Source: Amycolatopsis orientalis DSM 43388 (GTDB lineage: Bacteria; Actinomycetota; Actinomycetes; Mycobacteriales; Pseudonocardiaceae). From it: a DNA stretch of 64,000 nucleotides. The notes under the pieces were generated by a model that did no database searches, was not told the DNA's origin, and worked only from the letters and a program-made list of their open reading frames with translations. Of the stretch, positions 1-7,485 are shown piece by piece. The stretch is taken from assembly GCF_000411975.1 (NCBI RefSeq), contig NZ_ASXG01000014.1, positions 21,159 to 85,158 of the forward strand, in the 5' to 3' direction. How positions within the stretch are numbered: the stretch's first letter is position 1; each line of letters starts with the position of its first letter. Made by a program: the position numbers and the translations under genes.

Positions 1-86
1 ATCGTGGTGGCCAGCACCCCGGTCAGCAGCACGGTGACCAGGGCGAAGACGGCGATTTTGACCAGTGCCGGAACGAACGACCTCAT
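1..86 (-). CDS. mce4B: MCE family protein, N-terminal fragment (mce4B-like)
   Basis: Only the first 28 codons lie in the window; the gene runs off the left edge. The visible peptide starts MRSFVPALVKIAVF and is one hydrophobic segment, the N-terminal membrane anchor usual for Mce proteins. Its ATG (complement 84-86) overlaps the stop of the preceding mce gene by four bases (ATGA), so translation is probably coupled. Order after yrbE4A, yrbE4B and mce4A makes it the second mce gene of the operon. No MCE domain is visible in the fragment, so identity rests on position and start. Confidence 0.75.
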   Translation of the reverse strand, partial: MRSFVPALVKIAVFALVTVLLTGVLATT

Positions 87-1438
87 TTCAGCTCCACCTC
101 CGCCCCGCGGTACAGCGGTCCGACCAGCAGCGCCGACCAGCCCGGCACGTTGTCCGGCGTGGTGTTCAGCGTCGGCGAGGCCAGCAGGTCGAGCAGCTTC
201 TGCTCGTCGGCCGACCCGGCGATGCTCGGCGCGCCGCCGGTCGAGCCGGACCCGCCGGGCAACGGGCCGTTCGTGAAGTCGCCGGGCAGCGTCCCGTCCG
301 GATCGTGCGGCGGCGCGGGCTTGGTCGACCCGTCCTTCACCGCGCCGTCCGGCGGATACTGCGGCCAGCGCCCGGGTTTCGGCACCTGCGGGTAGCAGCG
401 CGGGCCGCGCTTGTCGTCGTACTTCGGCTCGTCGACGCCGGGCAGGTACTTGCCGCGGCTCGCCGAGAACTCGATCGTCACGCGGCTGACCTCCGGATGC
501 GCGGTGCCCTTGCCGAACGCCAGCTCGGCGTTCGGCACCGACCCGGCGAGCTGCTTGAGCAGGCACGGGTATTCCGGCGCGTACTTCGCGAGCACGTCGA
601 GCGTGGGCTGCACGGCGGTGGTGAGGCGGATGATGTTGTCCTTGTTGACTTCCAGGAAGCGCGTCAGGTCGGTGGCGGTGCCGGTCACCGAGGAGTACAG
701 ATCGGTCAGGCCGCGCTGTTTCTCCACGATGGTCTGCGTCGTCGTGGTCAGGTCCGCCAGCGCCTGCAGCGCGTCCGGCGCGGCCTTGTCGTAGATGCCG
801 GAAACGTTGGCCAGCCCGGTGATGTCGGCCTTCAGGTCGGGCAGCGACGGGTTGAGCTTGCCGAGGTAGTCCGACAGCTGGGTCAGCGTCTCGCCGAGCT
901 TCTTGCCGCGCCCGTCGAGAGCGGCGGACACGGCGTTGAGCGTGCTCGAAAGCTTCTCCGGCTGCACCGCCTGCAACAGCGGCATGACGTGGTTGAGCAC
1001 CTGCTCCAGCTCGATCGCGGTGCTGCTGCGGTCCTGCGGGATGACGTCGCCCGCCTTGATCGGCCGCTGCGGCCGCTCGGGCAGCTGGAGCGCGACATAC
1101 CGTTCGCCGAACAGGGTTTTCGGCAGCAGCCGCGCCGAGACGTTCGACGGGATCACGTCGGTCTTGTCCGGCTGCAGCGCCAGTTCCAGCTCCGCGTGGT
1201 CGCCGGCCGGCCGCACGTCGCGGATCTCGCCGACGAGCATGCCGCGCACCTTCACGTCGCCGCCGACGCGCAGCTGGCTGCCGACGTGGTCGGTCTCCAG
1301 CTTCACCAGCGTGACCGGCGTGAACACCTTGCGGTAGGCCGCGATCGTCGTGGTGAAGAACAACGCCGCGACGACCAGGAAAACCAGCCCCAGCAGCTGG
1401 TACTGGAGCCGTTTGCGCAACTCTCGGCGGGTGCTCAT
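83..1438 (-). CDS. mce4A: MCE family protein, first of the operon (Mce4A-like)
   Basis: 451 residues. A basic N-terminus (MSTRRELRKR) precedes one membrane segment at about residues 13-34, followed by an MCE/MlaD domain at about 40-118 with the family-typical VGGDVKVRGMLVGEIRDV. The long alpha-helical middle and Pro/Gly-rich tail fit the predicted lipid-conduit barrel and needle of Mce proteins. ATG at 1438 was chosen over upstream in-frame codons because it overlaps the yrbE4B stop by four bases and gives the canonical Mce start. Mce4 complexes import sterols across the mycolate cell wall; the sterol assignment here comes from the neighbouring hsd4A, fdxD and fadE26/27, not from this protein alone. 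Confidence 0.88.
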   Translation of the reverse strand: MSTRRELRKRLQYQLLGLVFLVVAALFFTTTIAAYRKVFTPVTLVKLETDHVGSQLRVGGDVKVRGMLVGEIRDVRPAGDHAELELALQPDKTDVIPSNVSARLLPKTLFGERYVALQLPERPQRPIKAGDVIPQDRSSTAIELEQVLNHVMPLLQAVQPEKLSSTLNAVSAALDGRGKKLGETLTQLSDYLGKLNPSLPDLKADITGLANVSGIYDKAAPDALQALADLTTTTQTIVEKQRGLTDLYSSVTGTATDLTRFLEVNKDNIIRLTTAVQPTLDVLAKYAPEYPCLLKQLAGSVPNAELAFGKGTAHPEVSRVTIEFSASRGKYLPGVDEPKYDDKRGPRCYPQVPKPGRWPQYPPDGAVKDGSTKPAPPHDPDGTLPGDFTNGPLPGGSGSTGGAPSIAGSADEQKLLDLLASPTLNTTPDNVPGWSALLVGPLYRGAEVELK

Positions 1439-2295
1439 CCGGATATCCGCACTGTCGTGTTCGCGCCCCAGATCGCGAGGCTCAGGAAGAAGTCCAGCAC
1501 CGAGATCAGCACGATGGACGTGCGCACCGCCCGGCCGACCGCGATGCCCACCCCGGCCGGCCCGCCGGACGCGGTGTAGCCGTAGTAGCAATGGGAAAGG
1601 ATCACCAGCACGCTGAACACGATCACCTTGGCGAACGACCACAGCACGTCCTCCGGCGGGAGGAACAGCGTGAAGTAGTGGTCGTAGGTGCCCGCGGACT
1701 GGCCGTAGAGCCAGATGGTGATCTGCCGCGACGCGAGATACGAGGAGAGCAGGCCCACCGCGTACAGCGGGATCACCGCGGTGACGCCGGCGAGCACGCG
1801 CGTGGTGACCAGGTACGGCATGCTCGGCACGGCCATCACTTCGAGCGCGTCGATCTCCTCGGAGATCCGCATCGCGCCGAGCTGGGCGGTGAACCCGCAG
1901 CCGACGGTCGCCGACAGGGCGAGCCCGGCCGACAGCGGAGCGACCTCGCGGGTGTTGAAGTAGGCCGAAATGAACCCGGTGAGCGCGGCGGTGCCGAGCT
2001 GGTTCAGCGCCGAATACCCCTGCAGGCCCACGATGAGACCGGTGAACAGCGTCATCCCGATCATCACGCCGAGCGTGCCGCCGATCACCGCGAGCCCGCC
2101 GGTGCCGAAGCAGACTTCGGTGAGCAACCGGGTGGTTTCGCGGCCGTAGCGGCGGATCGTGCGCGGCGACCAGGCCAACGCCCGGCCGTAGAAGGACAAC
2201 TGCCTGCCGAGTCCTTCGAGACTCGCGCCGGGGCGCGCGATGATCTCGAGCGTCCGGTCGGACGCGCGCGTCTGCTCGATCGGTTCGGCCGTCAT
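1435..2295 (-). CDS. yrbE4B: YrbE/MlaE-family ABC permease (YrbE4B-like)
   Basis: 286 residues, the normal size for YrbE permeases. After a ~45-residue cytoplasmic N-terminus come about five hydrophobic segments. The MlaE signature is visible in the middle (GCGFTAQLGAMRISEEIDAL), including the EIDALEVM motif thought to contact the ATPase. It lies one base from the yrbE4A stop and overlaps mce4A by four bases, so the genes are co-transcribed. It forms the inner-membrane permease of the Mce4 lipid importer with YrbE4A; the cognate MceG ATPase is not in the window, as is usual because it is encoded elsewhere. Confidence 0.9.
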   Translation of the reverse strand: MTAEPIEQTRASDRTLEIIARPGASLEGLGRQLSFYGRALAWSPRTIRRYGRETTRLLTEVCFGTGGLAVIGGTLGVMIGMTLFTGLIVGLQGYSALNQLGTAALTGFISAYFNTREVAPLSAGLALSATVGCGFTAQLGAMRISEEIDALEVMAVPSMPYLVTTRVLAGVTAVIPLYAVGLLSSYLASRQITIWLYGQSAGTYDHYFTLFLPPEDVLWSFAKVIVFSVLVILSHCYYGYTASGGPAGVGIAVGRAVRTSIVLISVLDFFLSLAIWGANTTVRISG

Positions 2296-2296
2296 G

Positions 2297-3088
2297 TCAC
2301 AACGCCTTCGGGGGCACGACTTTGAGGTACACGGCGGTCAGCACGACGTTGATCAGGAACAGCAGCAGGAAGGTGATCACCACCGCCTGGTTCACCGCGT
2401 CGCCCACGCCCTTCGGCCCGCCCGCCGGGTTCAGCCCGCGGAACGCGGCGACCACGCCCGCGACGAAGCCGTACAGGAACGCCTTGATCTCGCTGATCCA
2501 GAGGTCCGGCACCTGGGCGAGCGCGTTGAAGCTGGCCAGGTACGCGCCCGGCGTGCCGCCCTGCAGGACCACGTTGAAGAAGTAGCCGCCGAGCACGCCG
2601 ACCACGCTGACCAGGCCGTTGAGCAGCACCGACACGACGATCGCGGCGAGCACCCTCGGCACCACGATGCGCTGCACCGGGTTGACCCCGAGCACCTCCA
2701 TCGCGTCGATTTCCTCGCGGATCTTGCGCGCGCCGATGTCGGCACAGACCGCGCTTCCCCCGGCTCCGGCCACCAGCAGCGCCGTGATCAGCGGGCTCGC
2801 CTGCTGCACGATGGCGAGCGCGCTGGCCGCGCCGGTGAAGGACTGCGCGCCGATCTGCGTGGTCAGCGATCCGAGCTGCAGCGCGATGACCGCGCCGAAC
2901 GGGATCGCGACCAGAGCCGTCGGCAGGATGGTCACGCTCGCGAAGAACCAGCACTGCTGGATCCATTCGCGGAACTGGAACGGACGCTTGAAGATCGCCC
3001 GCAGGACCTCCCAGGACAGCGTGGCGAGCCGGCCGACCTGGGTCAGCGCCGCGGTGCCCGGGAGAGTGACCGAGCCGCTTCCGCCCAC
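2297..3088 (-). CDS. yrbE4A: YrbE/MlaE-family ABC permease (YrbE4A-like)
   Basis: 263 residues starting at GTG 3088, which has a good ribosome site (GGGAGGT) just upstream. It carries several membrane segments and the MlaE motif (AVCADIGARKIREEIDAMEV). It pairs with YrbE4B as the permease heterodimer of the Mce importer. A 123-base gap separates it from the upstream SDR gene. No KstR-like sequence was found in that gap, so it is probably read from a promoter upstream of hsd4A. Confidence 0.9.
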   Translation of the reverse strand: MGGSGSVTLPGTAALTQVGRLATLSWEVLRAIFKRPFQFREWIQQCWFFASVTILPTALVAIPFGAVIALQLGSLTTQIGAQSFTGAASALAIVQQASPLITALLVAGAGGSAVCADIGARKIREEIDAMEVLGVNPVQRIVVPRVLAAIVVSVLLNGLVSVVGVLGGYFFNVVLQGGTPGAYLASFNALAQVPDLWISEIKAFLYGFVAGVVAAFRGLNPAGGPKGVGDAVNQAVVITFLLLFLINVVLTAVYLKVVPPKAL

Positions 3089-3211
3089 CGCACCTCCCAG
3101 TAGTCACCCCCGAGTCTTGCCCATCCCCGCCCGCCGATTTCGGTTAGCGGTGTTCACTCCCGTCCCTTCGGCCCCCAGCCGTCACCCTAGGCGCACCAGC
3201 ACCGGACGACC

Positions 3212-3976
3212 TCACAATTTCAGCGCGTGCGTCGCGGTCGCCCCGCCGTCGGCCACGAACTCGCCGCCGGTGCAGTACGAACTCTCGTCGCTGCCGAGGA
3301 ACACCAGCAGCGGGGCGATCTCGTCGGCCCGGCCCACCCGGCCGAGCGCGACCTTCTTGCCCACCCAGGACACGTCCACGTCCGCGCCCGCCGCGTCGGA
3401 CACCATCTTCGTGTCGATCATGCCCGGATGCACCGAATTGACCCGGATGCCGCGCGCGCCCAGCTCGAGCGCGGCGACCTTGGTCATCCCGCGGATCGCG
3501 AACTTGGTCGCGGTGTAGGCGACGAGGAACGGCATCCCGGCCAGACCCTCCACAGAGGACACGTTGACGACGGAGCCGCCGCCGGCCCCGGCCATCGGTT
3601 CAACGACCGAGCGCATGCCGAGAAACGTCCCGATCTGGTTGATCCGCACGACGCGCTCGTACTCGGCGAGCGGCGTCTTCGCGAGTTCGGAAAAGTACAG
3701 CACCCCGGCGTTGTTGACCAGCACCGTCGGCGGCCCGAACTCGGACACCGTGGTCTCGACCGCCGCGGTCCAGCCTTCCTCGTCGCTCACGTCGAGATGG
3801 CAGAACACCGCCGCGTCGCCGAGTTCGGCGGCCAGCGCCTTGCCTTCTTCGTCGAGAACGTCGGCGATCACCACCTTCGCGCCCTGCGCGACGAACGCTC
3901 GCGCGGCAGCCGCTCCCTGCCCGCGGGCCGCGCCGGTGATGAGGGCGACCTTGCCGGCCAGCCGGTGCTCAGTCAT
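3212..3976 (-). CDS. SDR oxidoreductase, 3-alpha/20-beta-hydroxysteroid dehydrogenase-like
   Basis: 254 residues, a classical short-chain dehydrogenase. The N-terminal cofactor loop is TGAARGQG, followed by the DV pair (HLDVSD), NNAG, catalytic Ser in NVSSVEG and the YTATK active-site Tyr/Lys. The sequence resembles the actinobacterial FabG3/Rv2002 type of 20-beta-hydroxysteroid dehydrogenase (ADVLDEEGKALAAEL, SSYCTGGEFVADGG). It sits 13 bases after hsd4A, so a steroid substrate is likely but not shown by sequence. As far as I recall, the mycobacterial cluster has no gene between hsd4A and yrbE4A, making this an extra member of the block. Confidence 0.85.
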   Translation of the reverse strand: MTEHRLAGKVALITGAARGQGAAAARAFVAQGAKVVIADVLDEEGKALAAELGDAAVFCHLDVSDEEGWTAAVETTVSEFGPPTVLVNNAGVLYFSELAKTPLAEYERVVRINQIGTFLGMRSVVEPMAGAGGGSVVNVSSVEGLAGMPFLVAYTATKFAIRGMTKVAALELGARGIRVNSVHPGMIDTKMVSDAAGADVDVSWVGKKVALGRVGRADEIAPLLVFLGSDESSYCTGGEFVADGGATATHALKL

Positions 3977-3989
3977 GCGTCCTCCGGTT

Positions 3990-4871
3990 TCAGGGCAGCG
4001 AGAGCAGTTCGGTCGCGGCGAACATCCGCTCCGGGTCCCGACCGGCGAAGTGCGCGCCGACGGTCGCGGCGAGTTCGCCGGTGGTCCAGGCGCCGTTCGC
4101 GGTGTCGAACCGCTCCTCCACCGACGGCGGCTTCAGCAAGGCGACCATGCCGCCGTGCACGACGAAAACCTGGCCGTTGATCGCGTCCGCCTCCGGGGAA
4201 GCGAGAAAAGCGACAAACGGAGCAACATGCTCGACGGACAACGGATCCAGGCCGTCCTTGGGCGCTTCGCCGAAGACGTCCGCGGTCATCGCGGTGCGGG
4301 CGCGCGGGCAGATCGTGTTGGCGCGCACGCCGTATTTCGCCAGCCCGCGCGCCGCGGACACGGTGAGCGCCGCGATCCCGGCCTTGGCCGCCGAGTAGTT
4401 GGGCTGACCGGGCGAACCGACCAGGAACGCCTCGGACGCCGTGTTCACCAGCCTGCCGTATACCGGCTGTCCCTCCATTTTGGAGCGATCGCGCCAGTAC
4501 GCGGCGGCGTTGCGGGACAGCAGGAAATGCCCGCGCAGGTGCACCGCGACGACCTTGTCCCAGTCCTCGTCGGACATCGAGAACAGCATCCGGTCGCGGA
4601 GCACGCCCGCGTTGTTCACGACGATGTCGAGGCCGCCGAAGTGGTCCACCGCGGCCGACAGCAGTTCTTTGGCGGTCTCGGCCGCCGAGACGTCCCCGGC
4701 CACCGCGAGCGCTTTGCCGCCGCGCTGTTCGATCTCGGCCACGACGTCTTTCGCCTCGCCGATGTCGTTGACCACGACGGCCGCGCCTTCGCGGGCCAGC
4801 GCGAGCGCCTCGGCCCGGCCGAGCCCCGCTCCGGCCCCGGTGACGACAGCGACCTTGCCCTCGAGCGTCAT
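3990..4871 (-). CDS. hsd4A: SDR, 17-beta-hydroxysteroid dehydrogenase type 4-like (Hsd4A)
   Basis: 293 residues. The SDR fold is complete: TGAGAGLGRAEALALAREGA cofactor loop, VNDIG, NNAGVLRDRMLFSMSDEDW, HLRGHFLLSRNAAAYWR and active-site Y-x3-K in NYSAAKAG. These segments and the PRARTAMTADVFG run closely match what I know of Rv3502c (Hsd4A), a beta-hydroxyacyl-CoA dehydrogenase of cholesterol side-chain degradation. ATG 4871 (MTLEGKVAVVTG) is preferred to longer in-frame starts because conserved similarity begins there. It heads the minus-strand SDR-yrbE4AB-mce4 unit, with a degenerate KstR-like palindrome about 90 bases upstream. Confidence 0.88.
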   Translation of the reverse strand: MTLEGKVAVVTGAGAGLGRAEALALAREGAAVVVNDIGEAKDVVAEIEQRGGKALAVAGDVSAAETAKELLSAAVDHFGGLDIVVNNAGVLRDRMLFSMSDEDWDKVVAVHLRGHFLLSRNAAAYWRDRSKMEGQPVYGRLVNTASEAFLVGSPGQPNYSAAKAGIAALTVSAARGLAKYGVRANTICPRARTAMTADVFGEAPKDGLDPLSVEHVAPFVAFLASPEADAINGQVFVVHGGMVALLKPPSVEERFDTANGAWTTGELAATVGAHFAGRDPERMFAATELLSLP

Positions 4872-4960
4872 CGAACCGCTCCAGCCCGTCGTGCGTTGTC
4901 CCAGCGGAGTAGTTCCACCCGCGAGCCTCCTCGTCGAAGCCTGCCTGTCGCAGCACAGAC

Positions 4961-4974
4961 TAGAATCTGTTCTC
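4961..4974. promoter_or_regulatory. Degenerate KstR-like operator upstream of hsd4A
   Basis: Sequence TAGAATCTGTTCTC. Compared with the published KstR consensus TnnAACnnGTTnnA it has two mismatches (AAT for AAC and a final C), but keeps the palindromic arms AGAA and TTCT. It lies about 90 bases upstream of the hsd4A start and downstream of fdxD, so it could give the hsd4A-mce4 unit its own sterol-responsive promoter. Binding is inference. Confidence 0.5.
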
Positions 4975-4992
4975 GTATTGAGCAAGCCCCGA

Positions 4993-5178
4993 TTAATCGG
5001 TCGTGAACAGGGCGTTCTTTGGGCAGTTCAGCACCGCTTGCGAAACACGTTCTACTTCTTCGTCCGGCACCGGTCCGATGACCAGGTTCTCGTCGTCGTC
5101 GAGATCGAAGACCTCCGGCGCGAACCCGACGCAGACCGCGTTCGCCTCGCACCGCGACCGGTCGACACTGACCTCCAT
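4993..5178 (-). CDS. fdxD: [3Fe-4S]-type ferredoxin (FdxD-like)
   Basis: 61 residues starting MEVSVDRSRCEANAVC. Three cysteines are placed as in single-cluster ferredoxins: Cys10, Cys16 (C-x5-C) and Cys52 followed by Pro, giving one 3Fe-4S or similar cluster. ATG 5178 is chosen over a start ten codons upstream because a strong ribosome site (GGGAGGAAG) directly precedes it. Position between hsd4A and divergent fadE26/27 reproduces the mycobacterial Rv3502c-Rv3505 order, where the equivalent gene is fdxD. A redox partner for a steroid-degrading oxygenase is plausible. A KstR operator lies about 30 bases upstream. Confidence 0.88.
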   Translation of the reverse strand: MEVSVDRSRCEANAVCVGFAPEVFDLDDDENLVIGPVPDEEVERVSQAVLNCPKNALFTTD

Positions 5179-5209
5179 GCTTCCTCCCGTCCGCCACTCC
5201 TGGTACAAC

Positions 5210-5223
5210 TAGAACAGGTTCTA
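5210..5223. promoter_or_regulatory. KstR operator between fdxD and fadE26
   Basis: Sequence TAGAACAGGTTCTA matches the KstR consensus TnnAACnnGTTnnA at every fixed base and extends to a 16-base palindrome (5209-5224). It sits about 32 bases upstream of fdxD and about 59 upstream of fadE26, in the divergent promoter region. KstR is the TetR-type repressor of cholesterol genes in mycolata and is released by sterol CoA thioesters. The match is direct; regulation is inference. Confidence 0.88.
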
Positions 5224-5281
5224 GCTTACCGCCGGGGCCCGGTACGACACCACAACGAGACCGGCGGGGTGGAGGTGACGG

Positions 5282-6445
5282 GTGCGGATCGACTACACGC
5301 CGCGGCAGCGGGCATTGGCCGCCGAGCTGCGGGAGTACTTCGCCGAACTGATGACTCCGGCGCGCCGCGAAAGCCTCGCCGCGCCGGGCGGCGAGTACGG
5401 CGACGGCTTGGCGTACAAGGAAATCGTCCGGCAGCTCGGCAAGGACGGATGGCTCGCGCTCGGCTGGCCGCGCGAGTACGGCGGGCAGGACCGGAGCATG
5501 CTCGACCAGCTGATCTTCACCGACGAAGCGGCGGTCGCCGGGGTCCCGGTGCCGTTCCTGACGGTGAACACCATCGGCCCGACGATCATGCGTTTCGGCA
5601 CCCCGGACCAGAAGGCGTTCTACCTGCCGAAGATCGCCGCGGGCGAGCTGCATTTCTCGATCGGCTACTCCGAACCGGGCGCGGGCACGGACCTCGCCTC
5701 GCTGCGCACGCGGGCGGTCCGCGACGGCGACGAGTACGTGGTCAACGGGCAGAAAATGTGGACCAGCCTGATCGAGTACGCCGATTACGTGTGGCTCGCC
5801 GCGCGCACCGACCCGGAGGCGCGCAAGCACAAGGGCCTGTCGATCCTGATCGTGCCGACCTCCGCGCCCGGTTTTTCCTGGACGAAGGTGCACACCGTCG
5901 CCGGACCCGGGACCAGCGCGACCTACTACGACGACGTCCGCGTCCCGGTCGCGTCGCGGGTCGCCGAGGAGAACGCCGGCTGGCCGCTGATCACCAACCA
6001 GCTCAACCACGAACGCGTCGCGCTCACCTCGGCCGCGCCGGTGCGGAAAGCGCTGGCCGACGTCGTGGCGTGGGCCCGCGAGGAGTCGCTGACCGACCGT
6101 GAATGGGTCCGGACGCACCTCGCGCGCGTGCACGCGTACGCCGAGTACTTGAAGCTGCGGAACTGGAAGATCGCCTGGGCCGCCGCGGCCAGCGAACTCG
6201 GCCCCGCCGAGGCTTCGGCGACCAAGGTGTACGGCACCGAGATGGCGATCGAGGCATACCGGCTGCTGATGGAGGTCGTCGGCGCGGCCGCGGTGGTCCG
6301 CGACGGCTCCCCCGGCGCGGTGCTCGCCGGACGGCTGGAACGGCTGCACCGTTCGGCGTTGATCCTCACCTTCGGCGGCGGCACCAACGAGGTGCAGCGC
6401 GACATCGTCGCCGCCACCGCCCTCGGCCAGCCCGTGACGCGTTAG
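5282..6445 (+). CDS. fadE26: Acyl-CoA dehydrogenase, alpha chain type (FadE26/ChsE4-like)
   Basis: 387 residues from GTG 5282, preceded by GGAGGTGACGG. It is a full-length acyl-CoA dehydrogenase: helical N-domain with GWPREYGGQ, the FAD/substrate segment FSIGYSEPGAGTDLASL, NGQKMWTS, and a C-terminal helical domain ending FGGGTNEVQRDIVA. By order and sequence it corresponds to FadE26 (ChsE4), which forms an alpha2beta2 enzyme with FadE27 (ChsE5) and oxidises C5 and C3 side chains of cholesterol CoA esters. It is followed 11 bases later by the partner gene. The KstR operator at 5210-5223 is the likely control point. Confidence 0.9.
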   Translation: MRIDYTPRQRALAAELREYFAELMTPARRESLAAPGGEYGDGLAYKEIVRQLGKDGWLALGWPREYGGQDRSMLDQLIFTDEAAVAGVPVPFLTVNTIGPTIMRFGTPDQKAFYLPKIAAGELHFSIGYSEPGAGTDLASLRTRAVRDGDEYVVNGQKMWTSLIEYADYVWLAARTDPEARKHKGLSILIVPTSAPGFSWTKVHTVAGPGTSATYYDDVRVPVASRVAEENAGWPLITNQLNHERVALTSAAPVRKALADVVAWAREESLTDREWVRTHLARVHAYAEYLKLRNWKIAWAAAASELGPAEASATKVYGTEMAIEAYRLLMEVVGAAAVVRDGSPGAVLAGRLERLHRSALILTFGGGTNEVQRDIVAATALGQPVTR

Positions 6446-6456
6446 GAGTTCTCCCG

Positions 6457-7485
6457 GTGGACTTCTCCCTCACCGAAGCGCAAACCGACCTCTCCGCCCT
6501 GACCCGGCGGATCCTCTCCGACCAGGTCACCGCGGAATCCCTGGGCCCGCACGGGTCCGGCGGTTTCGATGCTCCACTGTGGACGGTTCTGGCGCGCTCC
6601 GGCGTGCTCGACGCCGCCTTGCCCGCGACGGTCGGCGGCGGCGGTTTCGGCTTGCTGGAACAGTGTTCGGTCCTGATCGAGATCGGCCGCGCGGTCGCCC
6701 CCGTCCCGTATCTGTCGTCGGTCGTCCAGGCCGGCTCGGTGCTCACCGACCCATTGCTGGCTGAGCGATGGCTGTTGCCGGTCTCGCGCGGCAAAGCCGT
6801 GCTCGCAGTCGCTTTGGGCGGTTCGTTCGTTGCCTCGGACGGACGCCTCACCGGTACGCAGACCGCGGTCCCCTTCGCAGCCTTCGCGGACGCCTTGCTC
6901 GTCGAAGCCAACGACGGCGTGTACATCGTCGAGAAGGACGCTGCTGGAGTCTCTATTGAAGCGCAGTCGACTACCGACCATGCTGACGCGGCTTTGGTGA
7001 CGCTGTCCGATACCCCCGGAGTCGCTCTCGGCGACGTCGGCGAACAGCTGCGCCTTCGCGGCACGCTCGGCGCTTGCGCGCAGCAGTTGGGCGTGTTGGA
7101 ACGGGCGCTCGAACTGACGGCTGCGTACACGCGTGAACGCAAGCAGTTCGACAAGGTGCTGGGCAGCTTCCAAGCCGTCCGGCACCGCCTCGCCGATGCG
7201 TACATCGACGTCGAAGCCGTACGACTGACGCTGTGGCAGGCAGCCTGGAAGCTCTCCGAAGGCCTCGACGCCGCAGCGGATGTGGCCACCGCGAAGTTCT
7301 GGGCCGCCGAAGCCGGACACCGGGTCGCGCACACCGCAGTGCACCTGCACGGCGGCGTCGGTATCGATGTAGAACACCCGGTGCACCGCTACTTCGCCGC
7401 CGCGAAGCGCCTGGAGTTCACCAGCGGCGGCGCGACCGAGCAGTTGCTGGGCCTCGGCGAGCTGGTGGTCAGTCCATCGGCGTGA
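6457..7485 (+). CDS. fadE27: Acyl-CoA dehydrogenase, beta chain type (FadE27/ChsE5-like)
   Basis: 342 residues starting GTG 6457 (VDFSLTEAQTDLSAL), with GGAG upstream. It is shorter than a canonical acyl-CoA dehydrogenase and lacks a clear substrate loop in its middle. It retains the FAD-domain segment ERKQFDKVLGSFQAVRHRLAD and a C-terminal HLHGGVGIDVEHPVHRYF. This asymmetry is known for the FadE26-FadE27 heterotetramer, where each partner supplies part of the active site. The 3' end overlaps the convergent acyltransferase gene by 17 bases. Upstream in-frame codons run through fadE26 and are not used. Confidence 0.9.
   Translation: MDFSLTEAQTDLSALTRRILSDQVTAESLGPHGSGGFDAPLWTVLARSGVLDAALPATVGGGGFGLLEQCSVLIEIGRAVAPVPYLSSVVQAGSVLTDPLLAERWLLPVSRGKAVLAVALGGSFVASDGRLTGTQTAVPFAAFADALLVEANDGVYIVEKDAAGVSIEAQSTTDHADAALVTLSDTPGVALGDVGEQLRLRGTLGACAQQLGVLERALELTAAYTRERKQFDKVLGSFQAVRHRLADAYIDVEAVRLTLWQAAWKLSEGLDAAADVATAKFWAAEAGHRVAHTAVHLHGGVGIDVEHPVHRYFAAAKRLEFTSGGATEQLLGLGELVVSPSA

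Noticed and set aside
3089..3211. KstR site directly upstream of yrbE4A
   Set aside because: No sequence close to TnnAACnnGTTnnA was found in this gap.
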